Part shown: piece after piece, positions 38,558 to 50,071 of the stretch
Position numbering within the stretch: position 1 is the first letter of the stretch
Layout: each line of letters begins with the position of its first letter
Assembly (NCBI RefSeq): GCF_005877905.1
Contig: NZ_SWDV01000001.1
Coordinates: forward strand, 62,001 to 126,000
Origin: Pseudomonas nicosulfuronedens
Lineage (GTDB): Bacteria > Pseudomonadota > Gammaproteobacteria > Pseudomonadales > Pseudomonadaceae
DNA: 64,000 bases
Direction of reading: 5' to 3'
Made by a program: the position numbers and the translations under genes
The notes under the pieces: model-generated
What the model saw: only the letters and a program-made list of their open reading frames with translations
What the model was told of the DNA's origin: nothing
Databases searched by the model: none

Positions 38558-39478
38558 ATGTCCATCCAGCGCCTTCCGCCGCTCAATGCCGTTCGCGCCT
38601 TCGAGGCCGCCGCACGGCTGGGCAGCTACGTCGCCGCCTCGAAAGACCTGCATGTGACGCAACCGGCCATCGGCCGTCACGTGAAGCTGCTGGAGGATTG
38701 GCTGGGCGTGCAGCTGTTCGAGCGCACCCCGCGCGGAGTAAGCCTGACGCCGGCCGGGCAGCGTTACTACGCGAAGATATCCACAGCCCTGCAGCAGATC
38801 GCCGACGCCGGCCATGAGCTGGCTCCCGGCGGCACCGCGCGCTGGCTGAAGATCCTGGTGGTGCCGGCCTTCGCCAAGCGCTGGCTGATGCCGCGCCTGG
38901 AAACCCTGCGCCAGCAGCGACCCGGCCTGAAGGTGGCAGTGGAACCCAACCCGACTTTCACCGAAGTGGACGGTAAAAGCGCCGATCTGGGAATAGTCTA
39001 TGGGCTTCCCGGCGTCTATCCGCAGTGTCACAGCACGCTGGTGCGGCCGGCGGTATTCCCGGTGTGCTCACCCTCCTACCTCGAGCAGCACGGCCCGCTG
39101 ACCAGCGTGCATGAGCTGGCGCAGCACAAGCTGATCCACGTCGATGACGGCGAGTGGTGGAACCTCTGGCTGTCCACCATCGGCCTCGAACTGCGGGTGA
39201 ATTCCGACGTCCTCTACGTCAGCAACGACCACGCGCTGTCCATGGCCGAGGCCGGCCACGGCATCGCCCTGGCCAACCTGGTGCTGGTCAAGCACCAGCT
39301 CGCCGCCGGCACGCTGGTGCGACCACTGCCCGAGGAAGTACCGCTGGAGAGCTACCAGCTGCTGCTGCCCACCGGAGCGGTGAGCGCCGACGTGGCCTGG
39401 TTCGAGGACTGGATTCGCGCAGCGCTGCAGGAGGAGTTTTCTCTCAGCACGGACCGCGTGGCCGATTCGGCTGAATGA
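38558..39478 (+). CDS. LysR-family regulator (GcvA/AmpR-like) of the amide/malonate module
   Basis: 306 residues. The N-terminal winged helix begins RLPPLNAVRAFEAAARLGSY and continues with HVTQPAIGRHVKLLEDWLGVQLFER and GVSLTPAGQRYY (partly quoted), the pattern of GcvA/AmpR-type LysR proteins. The effector domain (about 95-300) has GLPGVYPQCHSTLVRPAVFPV. It diverges from the importer-amidase-MatAB operon, so it probably controls that operon and itself. The effector is likely the imported compound or malonate; this is inference. Confidence 0.9.
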   Translation: MSIQRLPPLNAVRAFEAAARLGSYVAASKDLHVTQPAIGRHVKLLEDWLGVQLFERTPRGVSLTPAGQRYYAKISTALQQIADAGHELAPGGTARWLKILVVPAFAKRWLMPRLETLRQQRPGLKVAVEPNPTFTEVDGKSADLGIVYGLPGVYPQCHSTLVRPAVFPVCSPSYLEQHGPLTSVHELAQHKLIHVDDGEWWNLWLSTIGLELRVNSDVLYVSNDHALSMAEAGHGIALANLVLVKHQLAAGTLVRPLPEEVPLESYQLLLPTGAVSADVAWFEDWIRAALQEEFSLSTDRVADSAE

Positions 39479-39522
39479 TCGGCCAAACACTCCGGCCGCA
39501 CTCTATAGCGCCGGGGTAAACC

Positions 39523-39604
39523 GGTAGGAGCGAGCTTGCTCGCGAACCCGCCCAGCTTCGGTATACCTGGCCACTCCAGTTCGCGAGCAAGCTCGCTCCT
39601 ACAG
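39523..39604. repeat. REP inverted pair (right edge of the malonate module)
   Basis: A direct copy (39523-39546) and an inverted copy (39580-39604) with core GAGCGAGCTTGCTCGC, between converging genes. Confidence 0.9.
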
Positions 39605-39623
39605 AAAGCAGCCTCCCTGCGAA

Positions 39624-40592
39624 TCAGCCCCGCGGCGCGTAGGCGAAGACGTCGGCGCGCATCTGATGCGGGTCCATCCCCGCCGCCACCAGCGCATCCA
39701 ACGTGCCATAGACCATCGCCGGCGAACCGCTGGCGTAAACCCGCAGGCCGGACAGCTCGGCGAAGTCCTCGCACACCGCTTCGTGCAACAGGCCGCAGCG
39801 CCCCTGCCAACCGCACAGGTCGCTGACGATCTTGTGCAGATGCAGATTGGGCACGCTTTCCCACTGCTCCCAGTGTGGCAGCTCGTAGAAGTCTTCCGGG
39901 CGCCGCACGCCCCAGTACAGGTGGACCGGGTGGGCGAAGCCGCTGGCACGACAGAACTCGATCAGGCTGTGCATCTGCGCCATGCCGGTACCCGCGGCGA
40001 TCAGCACCAGCGGGCCGTCCGGCAGGTCGGCCAGGTGCGCGTCGCCGAAGGGCATCTGCACGCGGGCGAAGCGGTCGCGTTGCAACTGGGTCAGCAGGTC
40101 GATGGCGCTGTTCTCGCGGGCCAGGATGTGCAGTTCCAGGTCTCGCCCTTCCTGCGGCGCGGAGGCCAGGGAAAAGGCCGCCGGATCGCTGCCCTCACGC
40201 TCGATCAACACGTACTGCCCAGCGTGGTAGCGCGGCGGCTTGCCGGCCGGAGCACGCAGGCGCACGCGCCAGACATCACCACCGACCGGCTCGCAGAAGG
40301 TCAGTTGGCAGGACAGCTTGCGCACCGGCAGCTCGCCAGGAGCCAGCACACCGTCCCAATGCAGCACGCAGTCTTCCAGCGGCTCGGCCAGGCAGGTGAA
40401 GAGCTCACCGTGGTCGCGCACCTCGCCCTCCTGGCGCACACGGCCTTCCACCAGCAGCGCCGCGCAGATATGGCAGTTACCGTTGCGGCAGCTTTGCGGG
40501 CACTCGTAGCCCAGGCGCCGGGCACCGTCGAGGATACGTTCTCCGTGTTTCAGCTCAAGCTGGGCGCCGGAGGGTTGCAAGGTCACTTTCAA
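39624..40592 (-). CDS. [2Fe-2S] ferredoxin-NAD(P)H flavin reductase
   Basis: 322 residues. An N-terminal plant-type ferredoxin domain carries Cys35, Cys40, Cys43 and Cys67 (CRNGNCHIC plus FTC); this is followed by an FAD-binding beta-barrel (RYHAGQYVLIE) and an NAD-binding domain (LVLIAAGTGMAQMHSLIEF). It resembles CDP-6-deoxy-glucoseen reductase AscD/phenol hydroxylase reductase. It lies just downstream of ubiD. In E. coli the flavin reductase gene fre follows ubiD, so this protein may supply reduced flavin for the prenyl-FMN cofactor of UbiD. That role is inference. Confidence 0.88.
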   Translation of the reverse strand: MKVTLQPSGAQLELKHGERILDGARRLGYECPQSCRNGNCHICAALLVEGRVRQEGEVRDHGELFTCLAEPLEDCVLHWDGVLAPGELPVRKLSCQLTFCEPVGGDVWRVRLRAPAGKPPRYHAGQYVLIEREGSDPAAFSLASAPQEGRDLELHILARENSAIDLLTQLQRDRFARVQMPFGDAHLADLPDGPLVLIAAGTGMAQMHSLIEFCRASGFAHPVHLYWGVRRPEDFYELPHWEQWESVPNLHLHKIVSDLCGWQGRCGLLHEAVCEDFAELSGLRVYASGSPAMVYGTLDALVAAGMDPHQMRADVFAYAPRG

Positions 40593-40641
40593 GCGATGTT
40601 CTCGTTCTTTTACAGATTGGGGCTGCTATCGCCGATTGCGC

Positions 40642-40732
40642 CGTAGGATGGCGTGGAGCGAAGCGATACCCATCATTCCCGGCAGCCTGGGTATCGCCTA
40701 GGCTCGCGGAACGCCGCCCGACCCATCCTACG
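40642..40732. repeat. long imperfect inverted repeat, different from REP
   Basis: GTAGGATGG at the left pairs with CCATCCTAC at the right. Inside, GCGATACCCA pairs with TGGGTATCGC around a short loop. The ~90-bp element could fold into a long hairpin in the 193-bp gap between ubiD and the flavin reductase gene. It looks like a dispersed intergenic repeat. Confidence 0.7.
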
Positions 40733-40785
40733 AAAAAAGCCTCCGTGCTCCGCATCAACCGCAGCGAGCCAGATTGCCCCGGGGA

Positions 40786-42252
40786 TCAATCGATACCCAG
40801 GCTCGCCCAGATTTCGTCGACGCGGCGGGTCACCGCCGGGTCTTTCTCGATCACCCGGCCCCATTCGCGGCTGGTCTCGCCCGGCCACTTGTGGGTGGCG
40901 TCCAGCCCCATCTTCGAGCCCAGGCCCGAGATCGGCGAAGCGAAGTCCAGGTAGTCGATCGGTGTGTTGTCGATCATCACCGTGTCGCGCTTGGGGTCCA
41001 TGCGCGTGGTGATGGCCCAGATCACGTCGTTCCAGTCGCGGGCGTTGATGTCGTCATCGGTGACGATAACGAACTTGGTGTACATGAACTGTCGCAGGAA
41101 CGACCAGACACCGAGCATCACGCGCTTGGCGTGGCCGGGGTACTGCTTCTTCATGGTCACCACCGCCATGCGGTAGGAGCAGCCTTCGGGCGGCAGGTAG
41201 AAGTCGGTGATTTCGGGGAACTGCTTCTGCAGGATCGGAACGAAGACTTCGTTCAGCGCCACGCCGAGGATTGCCGGCTCATCCGGCGGACGGCCCGTGT
41301 AGGTGCTGTGGTAGATCGGTTTCTGCCGCCGGGTGATGCGCTCGACGGTGAACACCGGGAAGCGGTCCACCTCGTTGTAGTAGCCGGTGTGGTCGCCGTA
41401 CGGGCCTTCATCGGCCATCTCGCCGGGATGGATCACCCCTTCGAGGACGATCTCGGCGCTGGCCGGCACCTGCAGGTCACTGCCGATGCACTTGACCAGC
41501 TCGGTCTTGTGCCCGCGCAGCAGGCCGGCGAAGGCGTATTCGGAAAGGTTGTCCGGCACCGGGGTCACCGCGCCGAGGATGGTCGCCGGGTCCGCACCCA
41601 GCGCCACAGCCACCGGATAAGGCTGGCCGGGATGCTTCTGGCACCACTCGCGGAAGTCCAGCGCGCCGCCACGGTGGCTGAGCCAGCGCATGATGACCTT
41701 GTTACGGCCGATCACCTGCTGGCGGTAGATGCCCAGGTTCTGCCGTTCCTTGTTCGGCCCGCGGGTGACCGTCAGGCCCCAGGTGATCAGCGGCGCGACG
41801 TCGCCGGGCCAGCAAGTCTGCACTGGCAGTTTCGACAGGTCGACAGCGTCGCCCTCCTCGATCACTTCCTGGCACGGCGCGTCCTTCAGGACCTTGGGCG
41901 CCATGTTGATGACCTTCTTGAAGATCGGCAGCTTGGACCAGGCGTCCTTCAGCCCCTTGGGCGGCTCGGGTTCCTTGAGGAAGGCCAGCAGCTTGCCGAT
42001 CTCGCGCAGCTCGGAGACGTCCTCGGCGCCCATGCCCAGGGCGACGCGCTCGGGTGTTCCGAACAGGTTGCCGAGCACGGGCATGTCGAAGCCGGTGGGC
42101 TTTTCGAACAGCAGGGCCGGGCCCTTGGCGCGCAGGGTGCGGTCGCACACCTCGGTCATTTCCAGCACCGGGGATACCGGCGCCTGGATGCGCTTGAGCT
42201 GTCCGCGCTGCTCCAGGGCAGCGATGAACTCGCGCAGGTCGCGATACTGCAT
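40786..42252 (-). CDS. ubiD: 4-hydroxy-3-polyprenylbenzoate decarboxylase
   Basis: 488 residues, the usual length. It removes the carboxyl group from the ubiquinone precursor using prenylated FMN made by UbiX. Signatures are [22 protein letters not shown] at the N-terminus (partly quoted), [23 protein letters not shown]-type binding region [29 protein letters not shown] and the C-terminal [17 protein letters not shown]. It is transcribed after rho on the same strand, with a hairpin between them. Confidence 0.95.
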   Translation of the reverse strand: MQYRDLREFIAALEQRGQLKRIQAPVSPVLEMTEVCDRTLRAKGPALLFEKPTGFDMPVLGNLFGTPERVALGMGAEDVSELREIGKLLAFLKEPEPPKGLKDAWSKLPIFKKVINMAPKVLKDAPCQEVIEEGDAVDLSKLPVQTCWPGDVAPLITWGLTVTRGPNKERQNLGIYRQQVIGRNKVIMRWLSHRGGALDFREWCQKHPGQPYPVAVALGADPATILGAVTPVPDNLSEYAFAGLLRGHKTELVKCIGSDLQVPASAEIVLEGVIHPGEMADEGPYGDHTGYYNEVDRFPVFTVERITRRQKPIYHSTYTGRPPDEPAILGVALNEVFVPILQKQFPEITDFYLPPEGCSYRMAVVTMKKQYPGHAKRVMLGVWSFLRQFMYTKFVIVTDDDINARDWNDVIWAITTRMDPKRDTVMIDNTPIDYLDFASPISGLGSKMGLDATHKWPGETSREWGRVIEKDPAVTRRVDEIWASLGID

Positions 42253-42316
42253 GAGGATCTCGATGGCGGCAGGATGATGCGACAGTCTACCGCGCAACGC
42301 CGCCGCGCAGAAACAC

Positions 42317-42338
42317 GAAGGCCGGGTTTCCCCGGCCT
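42317..42338 (-). terminator. hairpin after rho
   Basis: AAGGCCGGG-TTTC-CCCGGCCTT, 9-bp perfect stem, 20 bp after the rho stop on the minus strand. No long U-run follows, so termination may be partial. Confidence 0.6.
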
Positions 42339-42357
42339 TGTGTGGTTCGAGAGGCGC

Positions 42358-43620
<1,263 letters not shown>

Positions 43621-43815
43621 AGAAGGGACGTAAATACGCTGAAAGGGGAAAAGGGAACAAGCGTGATGCTTGAAGAGCCGCGCCGTAGATGACGGACAGG
43701 ATCGCTTGGAATTCGAATAGGAAGTGCGTCGGCGACGGCTTGCAGGGGACAACGAAATAATCGTTGTGCGCCCGAATTTAACACCCGAGTTTCGGAGCGT
43801 CTAGGGGCAATAACG

Positions 43816-43843
43816 AAAAACCCCGCGCATTGGCGGGGTTTTT
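43816..43843 (-). terminator. intrinsic terminator after trxA
   Basis: CCCCGC-GCATTG-GCGGGG flanked by A5 and T5, 15 bp beyond the trxA stop; it separates trxA from rho. Confidence 0.9.
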
Positions 43844-43857
43844 CAGGACTTCTCGAC

Positions 43858-44184
43858 TTAGATGTTGCTGTCGAGGAAGGCAGCCAGCTGCGACTTGGAC
43901 AGTGCGCCGACCTTGGTCGCTTCGACGTTGCCGCCCTTGAACAGCATCAGGGTCGGAATGCCACGCACGCCGTACTTCGGCGGGGTGTCCTGGTTCTCGT
44001 CGATGTTCAGCTTGCAGACTTTCAGCTTGCCCTGATAGTCCTTGGCGATCTCGTCGAGTACCGGGGCAATCATCTTGCACGGGCCGCACCATTCGGCCCA
44101 GTAGTCGACCAGCACGGGACCGTCGGACTTCAGTACGTCCTGCTCGAAGCTGGCATCGGTAACATTGACGATATGTTCGCTCAT
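43858..44184 (-). CDS. trxA: thioredoxin 1
   Basis: 108 residues with the WCGPC active site (Cys33, Cys36), preceded by VLVDYWAEW and followed by the cis-proline region [13 protein letters not shown]. It is a cytoplasmic disulfide reductase. It diverges from ppx and precedes rho, an arrangement common in Proteobacteria. Confidence 0.98.
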   Translation of the reverse strand: MSEHIVNVTDASFEQDVLKSDGPVLVDYWAEWCGPCKMIAPVLDEIAKDYQGKLKVCKLNIDENQDTPPKYGVRGIPTLMLFKGGNVEATKVGALSKSQLAAFLDSNI

Positions 44185-44374
44185 GTATTCTCTCCGTCAA
44201 TCGGATGCGAAAAAGTGTCCGCCATCATATCCCGCCTCGGCCCACACCGAAAGGCGCAGCCGATTGAGTGTATCTATCACTGCCGCGGTGACTTCTGATC
44301 GGTGACAACCCCTTCATTGGCACTACCTGCCTAAAATGGCAGGATGTCTCCCGTATTTATCCGGACCCGCCCCT

Positions 44375-45877
44375 ATGCCCCATACCCCTGCCAAGACCTT
44401 TCCGATGATCGCGGCCATTGACCTTGGCTCGAACAGTTTCCACATGGTTTTGGCGAAGGCCGATCACGGCGAGATCCGCATCCTCGAGCGATTGGGCGAG
44501 AAGGTCCAGCTGGCCGCGGGCATCGGCGAAGACCGCATGCTCACCGAGGAAGCGATGCAGCGCGGCTACGACTGCCTGAAGCAGTTCGCCCAGTTCATCA
44601 ACGGCATGCCGCCGGGCTCGGTTCGCGTCGTAGGCACCAACGCTCTGCGCGAGGCTCGCAACCGTGCCGAATTCATCCGCGTCGCCGACCAGATCCTGGG
44701 CCACCCGGTGGAAGTCATCTCCGGCCGTGAAGAAGCACGCCTGATCTACCTCGGCGTGTCCCACACCCTGCCCGACAACCCCGGCAAGCGCCTGGTGGTC
44801 GACATCGGCGGCGGCAGCACCGAGTTCATCATCGGCCAGCAGTTCGAATCGCAACTGCGCGAGAGCCTGCAGATGGGCTGCGTGAGCTTCACCCAACGCT
44901 ACTTCAAGGACGGCAAGATCACCCCGGCGCGCTACGCGCAGGCCTATACCTCGGCCCGCCTGGAGCTGATGAGCATCGAGAACAGCCTGCGTCGCCTGGG
45001 CTGGGACGAAGCCGTCGGCGCCTCCGGGACCATCCGCGCGATCTGCCTGGCGATCCAGGCCGGCGGCCACGGCAACGGCGAGATCAACCCGGATGGCCTG
45101 GCCTGGCTCAAGCGCAAGATGTTCAAGCTGGGCGAGGTCGAGAAGCTCGACATCGACGGCATCAAACCGGACCGCCGACCGATCTTCCCGGCCGGCATGG
45201 CGATCCTCGAGGCGCTGTTCGACGCCCTAGAGCTGACGCGCATGACCCACTCCGAAGGCGCCCTGCGCGAAGGCGTGCTCTACGATCTGCTGGGCCGTCA
45301 CCACCACGAGGACGTCCGTGAACGCACCATCGGCGCCCTGATGGAGCGCTACCACGTCGATCCGGAACAGGCCGCGCGGGTCGAGGCCAAGGCGCTGGAA
45401 TCGCTGGATCAGGTCGCCAAGGCCTGGGACCTCAACGACGAAGGCCACCGCGAGCTGCTGATGTGGGCCGCCCGCGTGCACGAGCTGGGCCTGGACATCG
45501 CCCACTACCACTACCACAAGCACGGCGCCTACCTGCTGGAGCACTCGGACCTGGCCGGCTTCTCACGCCTGGACCAGCTGACCCTGGCGCTGCTGGTGCG
45601 CGGCCACCGCCGCAACATCCCGGTGGACAAGTTCAACGAGCTGGGCGATGAAGGCGACAAGCTGATCCGCCTGTGCATCGTGCTGCGCTTCGCCATCCTC
45701 TTCCACCACATCCGTGGCACCCAGGAAATGCCGGCCGTGGCGCTGAAGGCCTCCGGCAAGTCGCTGGACGTGCGCTTCCCGGACGGCTGGCTGGCGGCCA
45801 ACCCACTGACCCAGGCGGACTTCGAGCAGGAAGCCGAATGGCTCAAGCGCGTGGGCTATTCGCTCAGCGTGAGCTGA
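44375..45877 (+). CDS. ppx: exopolyphosphatase
   Basis: 500 residues of the Ppx/GppA family: phosphate-binding motif [30 protein letters not shown], second motif [15 protein letters not shown] and a C-terminal HD-like domain ([34 protein letters not shown]). It degrades long-chain polyphosphate. It is convergent with ppk, which makes polyphosphate. ATG 44375 is chosen; an ATG at 44405 would still retain the first motif. Confidence 0.96.
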   Translation: MPHTPAKTFPMIAAIDLGSNSFHMVLAKADHGEIRILERLGEKVQLAAGIGEDRMLTEEAMQRGYDCLKQFAQFINGMPPGSVRVVGTNALREARNRAEFIRVADQILGHPVEVISGREEARLIYLGVSHTLPDNPGKRLVVDIGGGSTEFIIGQQFESQLRESLQMGCVSFTQRYFKDGKITPARYAQAYTSARLELMSIENSLRRLGWDEAVGASGTIRAICLAIQAGGHGNGEINPDGLAWLKRKMFKLGEVEKLDIDGIKPDRRPIFPAGMAILEALFDALELTRMTHSEGALREGVLYDLLGRHHHEDVRERTIGALMERYHVDPEQAARVEAKALESLDQVAKAWDLNDEGHRELLMWAARVHELGLDIAHYHYHKHGAYLLEHSDLAGFSRLDQLTLALLVRGHRRNIPVDKFNELGDEGDKLIRLCIVLRFAILFHHIRGTQEMPAVALKASGKSLDVRFPDGWLAANPLTQADFEQEAEWLKRVGYSLSVS

Positions 45878-45895
45878 TCGCTACCACGAAAGACA

Positions 45896-45927
45896 AAGGC
45901 CCCGGCGCGCAAACGCCGGGGCCTTTT
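45896..45927 (+). terminator. intrinsic terminator after ppx
   Basis: GGCCCCGGCG-CGCAAA-CGCCGGGGCC followed by TTTTT. Confidence 0.92.
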
Positions 45928-45996
45928 TATTTCCGATGATTCGCAGCCATCACGCGGCAGCCGCTCCTACGAAAAAACCCAGGCACCGCGCATGAA

Positions 45997-46024
45997 AAAG
46001 CCCCGCCGCAAGCGGCAGGGCTTT
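45997..46024 (-). terminator. intrinsic terminator after ppk
   Basis: A hairpin AAAGCCC-GCCGC / GCGGC-GGGCTTT with an AAAAA run on its left, 14 bp past the ppk stop on the minus strand. A half REP copy (CCGCTCCTACGAAAAAA, near 45960-45977) lies between this and the ppx terminator. Confidence 0.8.
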
Positions 46025-46038
46025 CGATACACACCGGA

Positions 46039-48243
46039 TCAGCGACCGCTGATCACCGGCGTGCACAGGCGCTCCAGCAGGGTCGCCTGGGCGTTGCGGG
46101 CGTTCTGGTTGCCGCTGGGACTCTGGCGCACGTAGCTGCCGTCGGACTGCAGCACCCAGGCCTGGGTATTGTCGGTCAGGTAGGACTCCAGCTCCTTCTT
46201 CACGCGCAGCACGAGCTTCTTGCCTTCCACCGGGAAGCAGGTCTCCACGCGCATGTCGAGGTTGCGTTCCATCCAGTCGGCGCTGGAGAGATAGAGCTTC
46301 TCCTCGCCGCCGTTGAGGAAGTAGTAGATCCGGCTGTGCTCCAGGAAGCGGCCGATGATCGAGCGCACCTGGATATTGTGCGATACACCCGGCACGCCCG
46401 GACGCAGGCAGCACATGCCGCGCACCACCAGATCGATCTTCACGCCCGCCTGGCTGGCCTTGTACAGCGCGCGGATGACCTTGGCGTCGGTCAGCGAGTT
46501 GACCTTGGCCATGATGTGCGCCGGCTTGCCTTCGGCCGCCTGGGCGGCCTCGCGGTTGATCATCTCCAGCAGGTTCTTCTTCAGGGTGAAGGGCGCGTGA
46601 AGGAGCTTCTTCATGCGCAGGGTCTTGCCCATGCCGATCAGCTGGTTGAACAGCTTGTGCAGGTCCTCGCAGAGCGCCACGTCGGCGGTCAGCAGGCTGT
46701 AGTCGGTGTACAGACGGGCGTTGCCGGCGTGGTAGTTGCCGGTGCCCAGGTGCGCGTAACGGCGCAGCTCACCGTCCTCGCGACGCAGGATCAACATCAT
46801 CTTGGCGTGGGTCTTGAAGCCAACCACGCCGTAGATCACCACGGCGCCGGCCTGCTGCAGGCGGCTGGCCAACTGGAGGTTGGACTCTTCATCGAAGCGC
46901 GCCCGCAACTCGATCACCACGGTGACTTCCTTGCCGTTTCGCGCGGCTTCCACCAGCGCGTCGACGATCTCGGAGTTGGCGCCGGAGCGATACAGCGTCT
47001 GCTTGATCGCCAGCACGCTGGGGTCCTTGGCCGCCTGGCGCAGGAGGTCGACCACCGGGGTGAAGGACTCGAACGGGTGCATCAGCAGCACGTCGAGCTT
47101 GCCCAGGACGTTGAACAGGTTTTCCTTCTTCTGCAGCAGTTTGGGGATCGCCGGGGTGAACGGCGGCGACTGCAGCTCAGGATGGCTGGCGAGACCGGTG
47201 ACGCTGAACAGGCGGGTCAGGTTGACCGGGCCGCTGACGCGGTACAGCTCGGTTTCGGACAGGCCGAACTGCTTGAGCAGGTAGTTGGACAGGGGCACCG
47301 GGCAGGTGTCCACCACCTCCAGGCGCACCGCGTCACCGTAGCGACGCGAGAACAGCTCGCCGCGCAGCGCGCGGGCCAGGTCCTCGACGTCCTCGGCATC
47401 CACCGAGAGGTCGGCGTTACGGGTCAGGCGGAACTGGTAGCAGCCCTTCACCTTCATGCCGTGGAACAGGTCGTCGGCGTGGGCGTGGATCATCGACGAC
47501 AGGAACACGTAGTTGTCGCCGGGGCCGGCGACTTCTTCCGGCAGGCGGATGATCCGCGGCAGCGAACGCGGCGCGGGGATGATCGCCAGGCCGGAGTCAC
47601 GGCCGAAGGCGTCCAGGCCCTCGAGCTCGACCATGAAGTTCAGGCTCTTGTTCACCAGCAGCGGGAACGGATGGGTCGGGTCGAGGCCGATCGGGGTGAC
47701 GATGGGCGCGATCTCGTCACGGAAGAAGCGACGGACCCAGGCCTTGATCTTCGGCGTCCAGTAACGGCGGCGGATGAAGCGGATATCGTGCTTGGCCAGC
47801 TCCGGCAACAGGATGTCGTTGAGGATGCTGTACTGGCGAGCGACCTGCTCGTGCACCTGTTCGCTGATGCGCGCCAGCGCCTGGTGCGGCAACAGGCCGT
47901 CGGCGCCGGCCTGCTCGCGGGCAAAAGTGATCTGCTTCTTCAGGCCAGCAACGCGGATCTCGAAGAACTCGTCGAGGTTGCTGGAGAAGATCAGCAGGAA
48001 CTTCAAGCGCTCCAGCAGCGGGTAGGACTCATCCAGCGCCTGCTCCAGCACGCGGATGTTGAACTGCAGCTGCGAGAGCTCGCGATGAATGTAGAGGGCA
48101 CTGTCGTCCACGTTGATCGCCGGCACCGCCGGCTCGACGGGGGGTGGCGTCGCCTCGGCGACCTCTTCCACCACGACTTCGGTGATTTCAGCGGTGGTGT
48201 CAGCTTCGATAACTTCGGTTTCGCTAATGCCTTCGGTATTCAT
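46039..48243 (-). CDS. ppk: polyphosphate kinase 1
   Basis: 734 residues: N-terminal helical domain with [19 protein letters not shown] and [15 protein letters not shown]; catalytic domains with the phospho-acceptor His region [22 protein letters not shown] and the second conserved block [22 protein letters not shown]. It makes polyphosphate reversibly from ATP. An acidic N-terminal extension of about 45 residues (Glu/Val/Pro-rich) precedes the first domain. The start at 48243 is preferred over an ATG four codons upstream. Convergent with ppx. Confidence 0.96.
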   Translation of the reverse strand: MNTEGISETEVIEADTTAEITEVVVEEVAEATPPPVEPAVPAINVDDSALYIHRELSQLQFNIRVLEQALDESYPLLERLKFLLIFSSNLDEFFEIRVAGLKKQITFAREQAGADGLLPHQALARISEQVHEQVARQYSILNDILLPELAKHDIRFIRRRYWTPKIKAWVRRFFRDEIAPIVTPIGLDPTHPFPLLVNKSLNFMVELEGLDAFGRDSGLAIIPAPRSLPRIIRLPEEVAGPGDNYVFLSSMIHAHADDLFHGMKVKGCYQFRLTRNADLSVDAEDVEDLARALRGELFSRRYGDAVRLEVVDTCPVPLSNYLLKQFGLSETELYRVSGPVNLTRLFSVTGLASHPELQSPPFTPAIPKLLQKKENLFNVLGKLDVLLMHPFESFTPVVDLLRQAAKDPSVLAIKQTLYRSGANSEIVDALVEAARNGKEVTVVIELRARFDEESNLQLASRLQQAGAVVIYGVVGFKTHAKMMLILRREDGELRRYAHLGTGNYHAGNARLYTDYSLLTADVALCEDLHKLFNQLIGMGKTLRMKKLLHAPFTLKKNLLEMINREAAQAAEGKPAHIMAKVNSLTDAKVIRALYKASQAGVKIDLVVRGMCCLRPGVPGVSHNIQVRSIIGRFLEHSRIYYFLNGGEEKLYLSSADWMERNLDMRVETCFPVEGKKLVLRVKKELESYLTDNTQAWVLQSDGSYVRQSPSGNQNARNAQATLLERLCTPVISGR

Positions 48244-48263
48244 CGCTCGTCTCATCGACGGGG

Positions 48264-49331
<1,068 letters not shown>

Positions 49332-49343
49332 TTATGACCGATT

Positions 49344-49360
49344 GGTAACAACCGGTAACA
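49344..49360 (-). promoter_or_regulatory. helically phased direct repeat upstream of hemB
   Basis: GGTAACA occurs twice, 10 bp apart (49344-49350 and 49354-49360), about 67 bp before the hemB start and overlapping a candidate -35 region (minus strand TTACCG, then CATAAT 16 bp on). A candidate activator or repressor site; no regulator is assigned. Confidence 0.4.
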
Positions 49361-49513
49361 GTGACCCTTGGTCGCGGCATCCTGCCGCAGCGGCATGCCG
49401 CCGCTCTGCACCGGCACGGACTTGTTCCAGGTCAGTTGTGCAGACTGGGGTGCCTTCCCTGCGGGCGACAACCGAGTTAGGCTTCGCGTTCATTTCGCTG
49501 CGTTGCCTCGATA

Positions 49514-50071
49514 ATGCTCCAACAATTCCTGCAGGATTTCGGCTACTTCGCGCTGTTTCTCGGCACGTTCTTCGAGGGTGAGACCATTCTGGTCCTGGCC
49601 GGCTTCCTGGCATTCCGCGGCTACATGCAGCTGGAATACGTCATCGCGGTGGCTTTCTTCGGCAGTTACGCGGGCGACCAGCTCTGGTATTTCCTCGGCC
49701 GTCGCCACGGTCGCAAGCTGCTCGCGCGCAAACCGCGCTGGCAAAAAATGGGCGACAAGGCGCTGGAGCACGTTCGCAAGCATCCCGACCTGTGGGTGCT
49801 GAGCTTCCGTTTCGTCTACGGCCTGCGCACCGTGATGCCGGTGGCAATCGGTCTGTCCGGCTACCCGCCGGCACGCTACCTGCTGCTCAACGGCATCGGC
49901 GCCATCGTCTGGGCTTCCGTGCTGGGCAGCGCGGCCTTCTACTTCGGCAGCGTGCTCGAAGGCGTGCTGGGCAACATCAAGAAGTACGAACTCATGGTCC
50001 TCGGCGGCCTGGTGGTGATCGGCCTGCTGTTCTGGCTGCGCCGCCGCTTCAAGGCTTCCAAGTCCGATTGA
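49514..50071 (+). CDS. DedA-family membrane protein
   Basis: 185 residues with about five hydrophobic segments. FLGTFFEGETILVLAGFLAF and GDQLWYFLGRRHGRKL, then SFRFVYGLRTVMPVAIGLSG (partly quoted), are the conserved DedA/VTT signature containing the acidic and arginine residues implicated in undecaprenyl-phosphate or phospholipid flipping. Its stop abuts that of the sterol-desaturase-like gene on the other strand with no gap. Confidence 0.93.
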   Translation: MLQQFLQDFGYFALFLGTFFEGETILVLAGFLAFRGYMQLEYVIAVAFFGSYAGDQLWYFLGRRHGRKLLARKPRWQKMGDKALEHVRKHPDLWVLSFRFVYGLRTVMPVAIGLSGYPPARYLLLNGIGAIVWASVLGSAAFYFGSVLEGVLGNIKKYELMVLGGLVVIGLLFWLRRRFKASKSD

